DNA of 64,000 nt from positions 558,001 to 622,000 of the forward strand of contig NC_018068.1 of the NCBI RefSeq assembly GCF_000255115.2. The letters run 5' to 3'. The notes under the pieces were generated by a model. It searched no databases and was not told where the DNA came from. It was given only the letters and a program-made list of their open reading frames with translations. Both the position numbers and the translations under genes were made by a program. This stretch comes from Desulfosporosinus acidiphilus SJ4 (GTDB taxonomy: Bacteria > Bacillota > Desulfitobacteriia > Desulfitobacteriales > Desulfitobacteriaceae). Below, piece by piece: positions 34,432 to 43,586 of this stretch (positions are counted from its first letter, which is position 1; every line of letters begins with the position of its first letter).

Positions 34432-35454
34432 ATGGCTTTAGTGAATCAGGTCTATAATAGTCATTTCCTGTTAGGTCAAGAAAACCGTCCGGATTTTCCT
34501 GATGGCTGGGTTCAAGCAGGTGGAGACAGTGCTACAACGTGGGAATGGCTTGGCTCTCCTCAGGGATCAAGGGCCGTGGAGATCATTCATCCGTCGGGGC
34601 CAAGAGCAGGGATTAGCTTAGGAAATGATGTTTTAGTCCCGGCGGGAGAAAGTCAGCGCTGGGAACTTAAAGTTGTTCTTCAGGCTGAACCAAGCGGAAT
34701 TCCTTGTTACATCCGTATCTACCTTGGTGCCGTAAGTCAGCTCCAATTTGCTGTGCGCCCGGAATCGGAGCCGGAATCTTTTACGCGAGTTTTTGCGACG
34801 CCTGTTGGGGTCACAGCCCTTAGGATTGAAGTAGGGATTTTGGGAGCGGGAAGTCTGACAATTCACGAGGTTCAGGCCTGGAGGCTGTACCCTGAGCGAG
34901 AATTACGCTTAGATGATAAAGGACAAGTGTATGTTCGCCATATCGACTCTCTTGGGAAAATTCAAACGCCGGTATCGGTGAATGTTATTAACAAGACCCC
35001 CCTGCCCGTTGATATAAGAACACCTATAAAAACGGAGCTGCGTAATCTGATGCCTTCTCGCGATGGTGTGAAAATTTTCAGCAGCGAAGGTGCCCCTATT
35101 ATCTCAAAACCTGATGGTTCACTTCCGGTAACGGTGTCAGGAAGAAAATTTCTTCAACGAGTGGAGATGGTAAGCTCCAGAGATATGGGTTCGACCGTTA
35201 CGAACGATGTCTCTGAAGCAACTGTCTATTCTTATGCAATATATAATATGGGAATCGAAGAAAGTCTCGTTCAACTCCAAATAAGTCCTGATGGAGTGAT
35301 TTGGACTGCAGATGATGTGGACAGAGAAGTTTTGCCGGGTGATCTTATTGTGATTACTCCTAACTATTTCCTTCGTTATATTCGTCTGGCATATCAAGCA
35401 CAGATTCCCGGGTCTATGATTTCTTTAATGATTTGGTTTCAAAGCCAAAATTAG
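34432..35454 (+). CDS. DUF6385-like spore-surface candidate B
   Basis: 340 residues. Paralogue of the preceding gene along its whole length: FPDGWVQAGGDSATTWEW at the start, GAGSLTIHEVQAWRLYP in the middle, VKIFSSEGAP, and the C-terminal QISPDGVIWTADDVDREV and FLRYIRLAY. The two genes are 64 bases apart in the same direction. CATAGCATG at 34375-34383 resembles a sigmaK -10 with one mismatch. Predicted all-beta; no signal peptide. Confidence 0.75.
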   Translation: MALVNQVYNSHFLLGQENRPDFPDGWVQAGGDSATTWEWLGSPQGSRAVEIIHPSGPRAGISLGNDVLVPAGESQRWELKVVLQAEPSGIPCYIRIYLGAVSQLQFAVRPESEPESFTRVFATPVGVTALRIEVGILGAGSLTIHEVQAWRLYPERELRLDDKGQVYVRHIDSLGKIQTPVSVNVINKTPLPVDIRTPIKTELRNLMPSRDGVKIFSSEGAPIISKPDGSLPVTVSGRKFLQRVEMVSSRDMGSTVTNDVSEATVYSYAIYNMGIEESLVQLQISPDGVIWTADDVDREVLPGDLIVITPNYFLRYIRLAYQAQIPGSMISLMIWFQSQN

Positions 35455-35535
35455 GAAGTTTATCATGAACGAATTGTTCTCCCTCAAAATATACTGGATT
35501 ACATGAGAGGCTCGTATATAGAGGGGTGTTTGGCT

Positions 35536-35850
35536 ATGGATGGTTTAGCTTTAATTTTTATTTTGGCCGTAGTGGTGGAAAAAATAGTTGAAATCTTTAA
35601 GGATATCGTTTATGCAATCCCATTTTTCCCGGATAAGTTTAGACCTTTAACTTTAGAACTTCTGAGTTTAGCTTGCGGATTAGTTCTTGCCTTTCAGTGT
35701 AACATCAACGCCTTACTATTGATCAATGTTAATACAACGAATCCAATCATAGGATTTATTATTACCGGCTTGGTCATTGGCAAGGGTGCTAATTTTGCTC
35801 ATGATTTTTTTCATACGGTGGGAAAAAATCGACTTTCTCCCAAGGTATAA
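35536..35850 (+). CDS. Small membrane protein, holin-like in shape
   Basis: 104 residues from the ATG at 35536, preceded by GAGGGGTG. Three hydrophobic segments: LALIFILAVVVEKIVEIF, LTLELLSLACGLVLAFQC and PIIGFIITGLVIGKGANF. The size, the topology and the VEKIVEIFKD stretch resemble phage holin-type or spore-associated small membrane proteins, but no family is certain. Its 3' end overlaps the convergent glycosyltransferase gene by about 62 bases. Confidence 0.6.
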   Translation: MDGLALIFILAVVVEKIVEIFKDIVYAIPFFPDKFRPLTLELLSLACGLVLAFQCNINALLLINVNTTNPIIGFIITGLVIGKGANFAHDFFHTVGKNRLSPKV

Positions 35851-38497
35851 GGTTGGGTGCCGGGTCTAAAATTGATTGATATTGTTCTAGTTTTCCATAG
35901 GTGCCCTCAGGATCAAGCTCTTTATAACGGTAGTATTTAGCTAAACGGTCTTGCGGTCTGATCCAGCCAAGATGTTTGATTCGGAGAGGGCTGGCGGCGC
36001 TTCGTAATTCAATAATATTAACTGGAAACCTTCCGCAGTGTTGGGGGGTTTCCCGCCATTTTGCCTGAAACCCTTGAACATTGCGAACAATAAAGGGACG
36101 ATACCAATGGTGAGCCTGCCAGAGTGAGTCATCACGGTAGTGAGTTTCAGTCCATAGATCATAAAGACGAAAGCTATAATAATCGACATCTTGGGAGTAC
36201 TTTAGCAATTCTCTCAAGTGGCTTGGAGCATTTTCCTCAAACAGTTCATCAGCATCTAAAATGACAATCCACTCTGAATTGGAAGACAGAGCCATTTCCC
36301 AGAGTTGCTTGCGGAGAAAAATTTCGTTATGAAACATGGGTTTGTGGTTAGAATGGAGAGTTAAAGGAATTCCCCGAAGGAGTTCCCGACAGAGATGAAC
36401 AGTATTGTCTACACTGGCGTCATCTAATATTACTGCCTGGTCGATATACTCTGTTGCTTGCTTAAGGACTCTTTCAAGATACCGGTCGGATTCATTGCGT
36501 ACCAGCATAGCCAGCGTAATTTTTCCCTTTTCAACATGAACCTGCGGATGGGAATTCAACTGTGAAAGCTTTTGTTGGGAAGGGAGTGGCGGAATTTCGT
36601 TGAGACTGATAACTTGTTGTAATTCTGCTAGAGTTTCTTTGTAGTTTTGTAATTTTTCCAGTTCAGATTCCCGATAGATATGAAACGGCGGGTAATGAGT
36701 GTCAGCGAAGAGCTCAAGGCCCAAAGCTGCAGCTCTTATACAGAAGTGGCGATCTTCGCCGGTCAGCCCCAAATTATAGATCTCCTGAAACGATACGCCT
36801 TGTTCCAGAGCATGCCGGCTTATTAGTGTACAAGCGCCCAGGCCTCCGACTTTATAAGTTCCGGGACGGGAAAGCATTTGCATAAAGTCCTGTGTTCGGA
36901 GATTTGTTTCCTCTTCAGTAAGTGATTCATCTCTTCCCGAGGAATAGAGGGTATATTGATCGCGAATCCATACTTGTGGCAGAGGAATTAAGTCCGGGTT
37001 CCAACGAGTCCAAAAAACTTCGGAGACAATATCTTTATTGAGTGAAAGAAGATGAACAAGGGTATTAGGGTTAAGCCAGAGATCAGAATCTACGAGAAAA
37101 AGATAATCGAACATTTCGTCGAGGGCGAGTTTAATAAAATGATCTTTATAACAGGCAACCTTCCAAATGAGGTCCTCCCTCCAATGATGAGTAGTTTCAT
37201 CGCGGAGATAATCCCCATTAAGGTTACCGGGATAAATTCGAACCTTAGGTTGATCTTGGGCAAATTGGGACAGGAGTTGGTGGTCATTTTGATCATCAAT
37301 GAATGCAAAGTGGACTTCTAGATTTGTTGTCTTCAATTGAGTCAAAGAAGCAAGAAATTCGGAGAGAATTTTTTCATTTTGTTTGACGGGGCTGGCAATC
37401 AGAACCCGGTGTTTCATTGCTGTTTGTTCCTGCCTTTCCTTTGGGTAGTTATCACCATACATTATGCAATTGTTTTTAGCAGGAAGAGGGAATTCATATG
37501 ATGTTTCAGCGAAAGGATGACTATCCATAGAAGCTTGAAGGATATTTGTGAGCAGACTTTTTGCCTGCTCATGGGTAAAAAGTCTAAGAGTGCCAATTTG
37601 GAGGCAGCGTTCTAGGTCTAATCTTGCCGCAGGGTGGTTCCTGAACAAGAAGTGTGCCGTTCCTCTAAGAAAGAGGAAATCCGCATGGTCTGGGTACATG
37701 ATGAGTACCTTGTTTGCGAAACTTCGTAAGCTGACTACATCGCTTAACTGTAAATATCCAAGGGCCACATTTAATAACACATCTTCAAAGTATCCCTCAC
37801 GGCCAGTCATGTTGGCGAGGGCTTTCGTCATGTGATTTAGTCCTGCCGCTATAGAGTTTTGCTGGTAGTATTCCAGTCCAAGACAGTAGAGAAGAAATGG
37901 GTTTCCGGAGTCTTTGAGTAATTCGTTTTGGATAATCTCGCAGTTGCGGGCGAACTTATTTTTTAATTTTAGACGGTCTTTAAGATAACCCGAGTGGTGA
38001 ACTGTAAGATTGGCAGAGGTTAAGCCCGTGCCTCCCTTTCTTCTTAGGATAGCCGGAGTGACTTGTTCATGAATGGCTCCCTCAAATCGATACTCCGGTT
38101 TATTTCGAAATAAGCGCACTGCTTGATCTTCCGATTCTCCCAGTGACGGCCCCAGATAGCTTTTAATGGTTAGAAAATAGCCTTCCACTTGCCGATTATT
38201 TAAAAGCTCGAAAAAAGAATCTACGTTCACAGTCTGAAGTTCTTCATCAGCATCTAAAACCAAAATCCAGTCAGAAGAGGCATTCTCAAGGGAAAAATTT
38301 CTCGCGGCGGAGAAATCCCCGGTCCAAGCAAAAGGAATCACTTTTGCCCCCCAAGCAAGGGCTATATCGGGTGTTCTATCGTTACTTCCCGTATCTACCA
38401 CAATCATCTCGTTCACTAAACCTTGGACACTTTTCAGGGAAGCGGGGAGGCAATCGGCTTCGTTTTTTACGATCATACATAGACTAACAGTTGACAT
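35789..38497 (-). CDS. Three-domain glycosyltransferase
   Basis: 902 residues from the ATG at 38497 (GGAGAG 9 bases upstream; ATG at 38503 is too close). Domain 1 (1-110) is a GT2 domain: SLCMIVKNEADCLPASLKSV, VVDTGSNDRT, DFSAARNFSL and LDADEE. TPR-like helices follow to about 340. Domain 2 (about 365-620) is a second GT-A fold with FLVDSDLWLNPNTL. Domain 3 (about 665-895) is another GT2 with LAMLVRNESD, LDDASVDNT and ILDADELF. It is the last gene of a leftward trio. It probably glycosylates surface proteins such as the DUF6385-like or collagen-like ones; acceptor and sugar are unknown. Confidence 0.85.
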   Translation of the reverse strand: MSTVSLCMIVKNEADCLPASLKSVQGLVNEMIVVDTGSNDRTPDIALAWGAKVIPFAWTGDFSAARNFSLENASSDWILVLDADEELQTVNVDSFFELLNNRQVEGYFLTIKSYLGPSLGESEDQAVRLFRNKPEYRFEGAIHEQVTPAILRRKGGTGLTSANLTVHHSGYLKDRLKLKNKFARNCEIIQNELLKDSGNPFLLYCLGLEYYQQNSIAAGLNHMTKALANMTGREGYFEDVLLNVALGYLQLSDVVSLRSFANKVLIMYPDHADFLFLRGTAHFLFRNHPAARLDLERCLQIGTLRLFTHEQAKSLLTNILQASMDSHPFAETSYEFPLPAKNNCIMYGDNYPKERQEQTAMKHRVLIASPVKQNEKILSEFLASLTQLKTTNLEVHFAFIDDQNDHQLLSQFAQDQPKVRIYPGNLNGDYLRDETTHHWREDLIWKVACYKDHFIKLALDEMFDYLFLVDSDLWLNPNTLVHLLSLNKDIVSEVFWTRWNPDLIPLPQVWIRDQYTLYSSGRDESLTEEETNLRTQDFMQMLSRPGTYKVGGLGACTLISRHALEQGVSFQEIYNLGLTGEDRHFCIRAAALGLELFADTHYPPFHIYRESELEKLQNYKETLAELQQVISLNEIPPLPSQQKLSQLNSHPQVHVEKGKITLAMLVRNESDRYLERVLKQATEYIDQAVILDDASVDNTVHLCRELLRGIPLTLHSNHKPMFHNEIFLRKQLWEMALSSNSEWIVILDADELFEENAPSHLRELLKYSQDVDYYSFRLYDLWTETHYRDDSLWQAHHWYRPFIVRNVQGFQAKWRETPQHCGRFPVNIIELRSAASPLRIKHLGWIRPQDRLAKYYRYKELDPEGTYGKLEQYQSILDPAPNLIPWEKVDFFPPYEKNHEQN

Positions 38498-40268
38498 ATT
38501 CATTGACTCTCCACTCGCTTCCGAAAATTTTTATAAAGTTTTGTTTGAGGTTTTCCAGCCTTTGATCGTATCCCCTAAGAAGAAAAGATAAACCATTCTC
38601 AGAAGACTTCAAAAGAGTTTCCAGGGCTTCGCCCCAACGCTGAACAAAATGATTTGGGGATTTCCGAGAGGATGGGTGATTCAGGTAACGGAGGTAATCC
38701 TGATAGAGTTCAGTAGCCATGGGAATTGTTTCTCGCTCACGAATGTTGGGCAGGTCGGGTTGAATAGTACCTTTGTTATCTTGAACAATATTACGGATGA
38801 TAGAAAGGAGAATGAATGCTTCACCTCGGTTTAAGGGGTTTCGCCAGAGATGGATGGCGGAGAGTTTTGCTTCCGGATAATTTCCGAGGAAGATTAAGGC
38901 AATGATGGAGAGAGTTTGAGCTGAGGAAAAATAAGATGAGTTCTTTGGTATTTGACGTAATAGGTTTAACCCCATGTTCAACCTTCCGGAATAAATGCAG
39001 TACTTGCCTAAATCTAAGAGAAAACGTTTATCTTCAAGAAAGCATTCTCTGTTAGAGTCAAGACAAAGGAAAGCTTCTTCAACATGGCCGGAAAGATAGA
39101 ATAAGTTTGCCGCAGTGAGGCAGAGGATCGGATTTGCCAGGTATCCTTTTTGGGCTAGAATTTGATAACAATTTGCCGGACCTTTTTCACTGAGCAGGAT
39201 CAAAATGAGAGGATAGAGGGGGTAGGGATACTTGGGATTGGTGTCGAGAGCAGTGACATAGGCATTGAAAGCCTCAGCTTTTTTGTCAAGTTTTTCATAG
39301 CAAAAACCAAGATGATAATGAGCTAAGAAACTTTCCGAACCTGTAAGATGACTAAACAATGCCGGGGGACTGCCGCAGAGGAGTGCGTGGTTAAACCATT
39401 TGAGGGCTGCAAGATATTCCCCCATCTCTTCCAGGAGAATTCCGCCGAAGTAAAAGATATCTGTGTAGATGGGGTAGCTGAGGCTTGCTTCAAGGCAGAG
39501 GCAAAAAGCTTCATCAGGTTTACCCAGCTCTCGCAAGCAAAGAATTAGATATTTCAAAGCCGGGGCACGAAAAAGGAGATTTTCATCACCGAGGCTGCGA
39601 TAGGCTTTCTGTAAAAGGGGAAGAGCATAGCTTCCTTTGCCGAGCATGAGCCATTCGACTCCCAGATAATACTGCAAAAAGGGATTCAGGGGGTTTTCTT
39701 TTGATGCTTGGAGCAGTAAGCGAAGATTGCGGTTTCGCTTTTTATGCTGAACGCGCAGAGGAAGAGGTTTGTGCTCTATCAATGGACTTTGAGCAAGGCC
39801 AACCTTTTCCGGGTCGGGAATGGATACTTGTTCATGAATCTTTCCCACGTAACGATAGAGATCATTATTTTTGAATATTCTTATGACATAGAACGTATTA
39901 AATTCTCCGGTGGAATTCGAAATCGGGTTATGCAAAGGAAGTAAAAATGCTTCTTTGTCACCTGCATCCCTAATAAGCATCCGAAGACTGCCAGGTTCAC
40001 CTTGGATAATTTCGTCGGCATCCAGAGATAAGATCCAGTCTCCTGCTGCCTGTTGAAGCGCAAAGTTGCGAGCAGCACTGAAATCTCCAGTCCAAGAAAA
40101 AGTATAAATTTGGTCGGTAAAACGCTGAGCAATGGTTAAGGTCTGATCCGTCGAGCCTGTGTCGACAATGATGATTTCGTCAACTTCATGGCGGACATGT
40201 TCCAGGCATTCAGCCAGAAAGGCAGCTTCATCTCTGACGATCATCGTTAGGCTAATCTTTGGCTTCAT
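38484..40268 (-). CDS. GT2 glycosyltransferase with TPR tail
   Basis: 594 residues from the ATG at 40268, preceded by AAGGAGG; longer in-frame starts lie inside the upstream gene. GT2 domain at 1-230: SLTMIVRDEAAFLAECLEHV, VDTGSTDQT, DFSAARNFAL, LDADEI. The remainder is helical repeats of TPR type (for example AALKWFNHALL and AHYHLGFCYEKLDKKAEAFN). It overlaps both neighbours by 14-17 bases, showing translational coupling. The architecture recalls SunS-type peptide glycosyltransferases, where TPRs bind the acceptor. Confidence 0.88.
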   Translation of the reverse strand: MKPKISLTMIVRDEAAFLAECLEHVRHEVDEIIIVDTGSTDQTLTIAQRFTDQIYTFSWTGDFSAARNFALQQAAGDWILSLDADEIIQGEPGSLRMLIRDAGDKEAFLLPLHNPISNSTGEFNTFYVIRIFKNNDLYRYVGKIHEQVSIPDPEKVGLAQSPLIEHKPLPLRVQHKKRNRNLRLLLQASKENPLNPFLQYYLGVEWLMLGKGSYALPLLQKAYRSLGDENLLFRAPALKYLILCLRELGKPDEAFCLCLEASLSYPIYTDIFYFGGILLEEMGEYLAALKWFNHALLCGSPPALFSHLTGSESFLAHYHLGFCYEKLDKKAEAFNAYVTALDTNPKYPYPLYPLILILLSEKGPANCYQILAQKGYLANPILCLTAANLFYLSGHVEEAFLCLDSNRECFLEDKRFLLDLGKYCIYSGRLNMGLNLLRQIPKNSSYFSSAQTLSIIALIFLGNYPEAKLSAIHLWRNPLNRGEAFILLSIIRNIVQDNKGTIQPDLPNIRERETIPMATELYQDYLRYLNHPSSRKSPNHFVQRWGEALETLLKSSENGLSFLLRGYDQRLENLKQNFIKIFGSEWRVNEYVNC

Positions 40269-42240
40269 GATAATCAGAGCCTCCTTCTGCCAGCTTAACG
40301 AAGGTTTGATTGGCCGGGAATTTTGCCAAAGCTTCCTGCAGGATGTTCTGCCGCGAAGCGGTATAAAGATCAATAAGTCGCAGGTAAGGGCGGGGGGAGT
40401 TGGGATCCAATTTCAGGGCGACTTGGTAATCCTGTTCCGCTTCGAATAATTTACCTAGATGGGAATAGATTTCTGCACGTTGAAAATGAATTTCGGAGGT
40501 TGGTTTTTGTTCGAGTGCTGTATTTAAAAAAGGAAGGGCCTGAATTTCTTGTCCATAGTTCATAAAAATCTGGGCTATTTGCAGGGCATATTCACATAAG
40601 CATTCCGAAGTAATGGTTTGTAAGAAAAATAAGGCTCTCTCTATTTCTTGTAAATTGACGAGACGCTGAACAATATCCAGCAATAACAGCACGCCGTCTG
40701 AATTCAGGTTTATTTGCCCGGAAGGATTTGTTTTATCCTGTGTCATTAAAAACAAAGAGAGGACATTTTCCGTATTTTGTTCTAAACCCAGAGCATAGAG
40801 TTCTTTCCATATGGAGCGAACTTTGTGAGGCATATCTTGAAGCCAATAGCAAAACAAACGATTTAAAACAGCGAGTGCATAGTCGGGGCTTTCAGGAGTA
40901 AAGTCTTCCAGGAGTCTTAAACTTTCAAAGTATCTTCGAGCCTGCAGGAGGCAAATTGCTCTTTTTAATTTAAGCTGCGACATTACCGGGACGCCGTCAG
41001 CGGCTTTTTCAAAATAGTCTAAGGCAAGGTCATAGGCTCCATGTTTATAGTAGATTTCTCCCATGAGTCGGTTTGCTTCAGGAGTACAAAAATCACAAAT
41101 TCTTTTAAGGCATTCCTCCGCATAGTCCGGTTCTTGAGCGGGTTTCAAGATACTGACAAGGCTTTCCAGAGCAAGAGTGAAATTGGGGTTGTCCCGAAGG
41201 CTTAAAAGATAGTATTTAAGTGCTTCTTCTTCATCTAAAAACAATTCGGCAATTTGGGCCAGGCAGTAATACGAACGAAAGCCTCTAACCCCGCCAAAGG
41301 AAGCGTATTGAGGAGGCTGTTCCGGCATGGATAGAGCTTGTAGAAAAGCATTCCGGGCTTGAGAATAATGTTTAAGGTCTCGCTGCAGGAGCCCGCTATA
41401 ATAATAGAGGTCAGCATAGTTTGGGAAAAGCTTTAAACCAATTTCCGCAGTATTCAGAGCTTCCTTTAATTGTCCGGAGGACTGTTGAGCGATCACAAGG
41501 TAGCGTAAAAGCTTAGGGAAATAAATCGTATGGGGGTCAGTATTTTCAGCAGCCTGGATGAAGATCTCGGACGCTTCCGTATAACGTTCAGCACGAAAAA
41601 GCTCCACGCCGTAATGGAATTGCAGCAAACGATTGGCCGGTTGTTTGGCAAGTTCTTTTTCTATCAACGAAATGTTACGGTATTTTTTATCTTTAACCTG
41701 GATCAAATGATCTGAATAGCCGTAATGAAGAATTGTAAAATCTTCGGCAATCTGATACTTTGCCTGGGTATTTTTCTCTAAAATAACGTCGGCTATTTGT
41801 TCATGAATAGCTCCGCGAAAGCGATACTCCTTCTTATTGCGAAAAAGCCGGAAAACAAGATCGGGGACGGTTTCGGTCCACCCTTCCCTTCCCAGGTAAT
41901 TGATGATTTTCACGAAATATCCTTCAATGTCTTCGCACTCAAGTAATGGGGTCAAACGATCCCGGCTGGAAGGCGATAATTCTTCATCAGCGTCCAGAAA
42001 AAGTACCCAATCCCCTTGAGCTCTATCTAAGGAGGAGTTTCGAGCATCGCTAAAATTGTCATTCCAAAGAAAATGGTGAACTTTTGCTCCATGTTGTTGA
42101 GCTATGTCACAGGTTGAATCGGTGGAACCTGTATCAACAATGATGATTTCATCGACAATATCGGATACACTCTTTAAGCAGCGGTTTAAATTGTCTGCTT
42201 CGTTTTTTACAATCATACATAAACTGATTTTTATGGCCAT
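40252..42240 (-). CDS. GT2 glycosyltransferase with TPR tail, first of trio
   Basis: 662 residues. GT2 domain at 1-230: SLCMIVKNEADNLNRCLKSV, VDTGSTDST, NFSDARNSSL, LDADEE; then about ten TPR-like repeats to the end (for example DLYYYSGLLQRDLKHYSQAR and EIHFQRAEIYSHLGKLFEAE). It is the promoter-proximal gene of the trio. CATATAGTA on the minus strand (42276-42284) with GTAAAG 16 bases before it looks like a sigmaE/sigmaK promoter. It probably modifies spore-surface proteins. Confidence 0.88.
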   Translation of the reverse strand: MAIKISLCMIVKNEADNLNRCLKSVSDIVDEIIIVDTGSTDSTCDIAQQHGAKVHHFLWNDNFSDARNSSLDRAQGDWVLFLDADEELSPSSRDRLTPLLECEDIEGYFVKIINYLGREGWTETVPDLVFRLFRNKKEYRFRGAIHEQIADVILEKNTQAKYQIAEDFTILHYGYSDHLIQVKDKKYRNISLIEKELAKQPANRLLQFHYGVELFRAERYTEASEIFIQAAENTDPHTIYFPKLLRYLVIAQQSSGQLKEALNTAEIGLKLFPNYADLYYYSGLLQRDLKHYSQARNAFLQALSMPEQPPQYASFGGVRGFRSYYCLAQIAELFLDEEEALKYYLLSLRDNPNFTLALESLVSILKPAQEPDYAEECLKRICDFCTPEANRLMGEIYYKHGAYDLALDYFEKAADGVPVMSQLKLKRAICLLQARRYFESLRLLEDFTPESPDYALAVLNRLFCYWLQDMPHKVRSIWKELYALGLEQNTENVLSLFLMTQDKTNPSGQINLNSDGVLLLLDIVQRLVNLQEIERALFFLQTITSECLCEYALQIAQIFMNYGQEIQALPFLNTALEQKPTSEIHFQRAEIYSHLGKLFEAEQDYQVALKLDPNSPRPYLRLIDLYTASRQNILQEALAKFPANQTFVKLAEGGSDYHEAKD

Positions 42241-42275
42241 GATCTCTCTGCCTTTTTAAGTTTTCTCCACTGCAA

Positions 42276-42306
42276 TACTATATGCGCTCGAAAAGTGAAA
42301 CTTTAC
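42276..42306 (-). promoter_or_regulatory. Candidate sporulation (sigmaE/K) promoter for GT trio
   Basis: Minus strand: GTAAAG, 16 bases, CATATAGTA. The -10 matches CATANNNTA fully. It is divergent from the promoter at 42305-42332 and overlaps it by two bases. Confidence 0.5.
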
Positions 42307-42332
42307 GGGACAAATGGGAATAGCATATAGTA
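42305..42332 (+). promoter_or_regulatory. Candidate sigmaK promoter for repetitive DUF6385-like gene
   Basis: AC at 42305-42306, exactly 17 bases, then CATATAGTA at 42324-42332. This fits the sigmaK consensus AC-N16/17-CATANNNTA without mismatch. Confidence 0.6.
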
Positions 42333-42380
42333 TGCAATCTGTTAAAAAATGGATTGCACAAGGAAGGAAGGGAGAATTCT

Positions 42381-43148
42381 TTGGCCAACTTTAAAATTTT
42401 TCAAGACAACCCTGACCAAGTGAAGATTAAGATTTACGGGAGTAATAACACAGCCTTCAACACGGATTCATCGGGTAACCTGACGATTACGTCCACAGGG
42501 CTGGCGATCACTCCCCCGACCGACGGTTTGTCGATCACGTCGACAGGACTGGCAATCACAGCGCCAGCAAATGGTTTAACGGTAACAGCCCCAGCCAGCG
42601 GTCTGGCCATTACCCCGCCGACGGGTGGTTTATCGATCACTCCCCCGACGGGTGGTTTGTCGATCACGTCGACAGGACTGGCAATCACGGCGCCGGCAAA
42701 TGGTTTAACGGTAACAGCCCCAGCCAGCGGTTTAGCCATTACCCCGCCAACTGGCGGTCTATCCATTACGCCGCCGGTTAATGGTATTCTCGTAACCTCA
42801 CCGGGACTCGCCATTGTCAGTGCAACAACCGATGTTTCCGCAACTCACGCCAATATCACGGATACTGCAGGGAGTGGAGATACAACCTACAATGTCTTAG
42901 ACGTGCGAACATGGACCTTCGGTGTGGTCAACGAATCCTTAGCAACGAACGCACAAGCACTTGTCAATTTACAGATCAGTCCTGACGGAACCAACTGGCT
43001 GACTGAAGCAGGACCGGTGACAATTAACCAAAATTCCTTAACCACGTTAGTATCTTCAATTTTCCTTAAGTATGCCCGGGTGTACTATAGTGCTGTGAAT
43101 GCAGCCAGTGCTGTAACCTTGAACATTTTCTTCCAAGGAATTTTGTAG
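42381..43148 (+). CDS. Repetitive DUF6385-like spore-surface candidate C
   Basis: 255 residues from a TTG with GGAAGGGAG 6 bases upstream. A short N-terminal strand motif (NPDQVKIKIYGSNNTAF) is followed by about 14 imperfect 7-8-residue repeats of the form GLAITPPTG/GLSITSTG (about residues 30-150), which should stack as a beta-solenoid or extended stalk. The C-terminal domain (DVRTWTFGVVNES, LQISPDGTNWL, FLKYARVYY) is shared with the genes at 33360 and 34432. DNA encoding the repeats includes a 129-base duplication. A sigmaK-like promoter precedes it. Confidence 0.8.
   Translation: MANFKIFQDNPDQVKIKIYGSNNTAFNTDSSGNLTITSTGLAITPPTDGLSITSTGLAITAPANGLTVTAPASGLAITPPTGGLSITPPTGGLSITSTGLAITAPANGLTVTAPASGLAITPPTGGLSITPPVNGILVTSPGLAIVSATTDVSATHANITDTAGSGDTTYNVLDVRTWTFGVVNESLATNAQALVNLQISPDGTNWLTEAGPVTINQNSLTTLVSSIFLKYARVYYSAVNAASAVTLNIFFQGIL
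42531..42745 (+). repeat. 129-base internal direct duplication
   Basis: The block starting TCGATCACGTCGACAGGACT at about 42531 recurs at 42660, about 129 bases (43 codons) later, almost unchanged for some 85 bases. It lies in the repetitive part of the gene at 42381 and suggests recent unequal exchange. Confidence 0.7.
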
Positions 43149-43172
43149 CAGTCAACCAGCAAAAAACGGTTA

Positions 43173-43215
43173 ACTCAAGGAGCCCTGACAATATGGGCTC
43201 CTTGAGTAATTTTAT
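43173..43215 (+). terminator. Terminator after repetitive gene
   Basis: ACTCAAGGAGCC and GGCTCCTTGAGT form a 12-bp stem; AATTTTATCC follows. Confidence 0.8.
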
Positions 43216-43313
43216 CCAATCGTGAGACTTCTTCTATAAGTGGGAGTGGTCTCCGTTCTCTGCTTCGGTGGGGGGGTGGAGTCCCCGAAGACCCGATGTT
43301 CAGCTTTCGCTGA
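43216..43313 (+). other. Structured intergenic stretch
   Basis: Several hairpin arms are present (CTTCGGGG/CCCCGAAG type near 43263-43292 and GTTCAGC-TTTC-GCTGAAC at 43299-43315). It is GC-rich relative to its surroundings and may be another dispersed repeat. No second copy is seen in this window. Confidence 0.4.
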
Positions 43314-43340
43314 ACAAGTTCACTAACTGTGCATACCTTA
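43314..43340 (+). promoter_or_regulatory. Candidate sigmaK promoter for zinc-ribbon gene
   Basis: AC at 43314-43315, 16 bases, then CATACCTTA at 43332-43340, matching AC-N16/17-CATANNNTA. Confidence 0.5.
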
Positions 43341-43364
43341 ATACAGAGGAAAGGTGGTGTGAGT

Positions 43365-43586
43365 ATGGCGGAATCCCGATGCTTAAAATGCGGCAATACT
43401 CATTTCGAGGTTGTCCACGCTAATAATTTGGAAGGAACCACGCGTGCAATACTTTTTGTCCAGTGCTCAGATTGCGGATCTGTGATCGGAGTCTTGGATT
43501 TCCTTAATATCAGCGTCCAGGCAGAACGTGTGAAGAACGATATGAAGACCAAACTCGAAAACATTTGGCATCAGCTTAACCATTAA
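43365..43586 (+). CDS. Small zinc-ribbon protein
   Basis: 73 residues from the ATG at 43365, preceded by GGAAAGGTGGTG. Two CxxC pairs (C6/C9 in CLKCGN and C34/C37 in CSDCGS) make a zinc ribbon. A C-terminal helix follows (QAERVKNDMKTKLENIWHQL). It overlaps the convergent GT4 gene by four bases. The sigmaK-like promoter upstream suggests late mother-cell expression. Function unknown. Confidence 0.7.
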   Translation: MAESRCLKCGNTHFEVVHANNLEGTTRAILFVQCSDCGSVIGVLDFLNISVQAERVKNDMKTKLENIWHQLNH

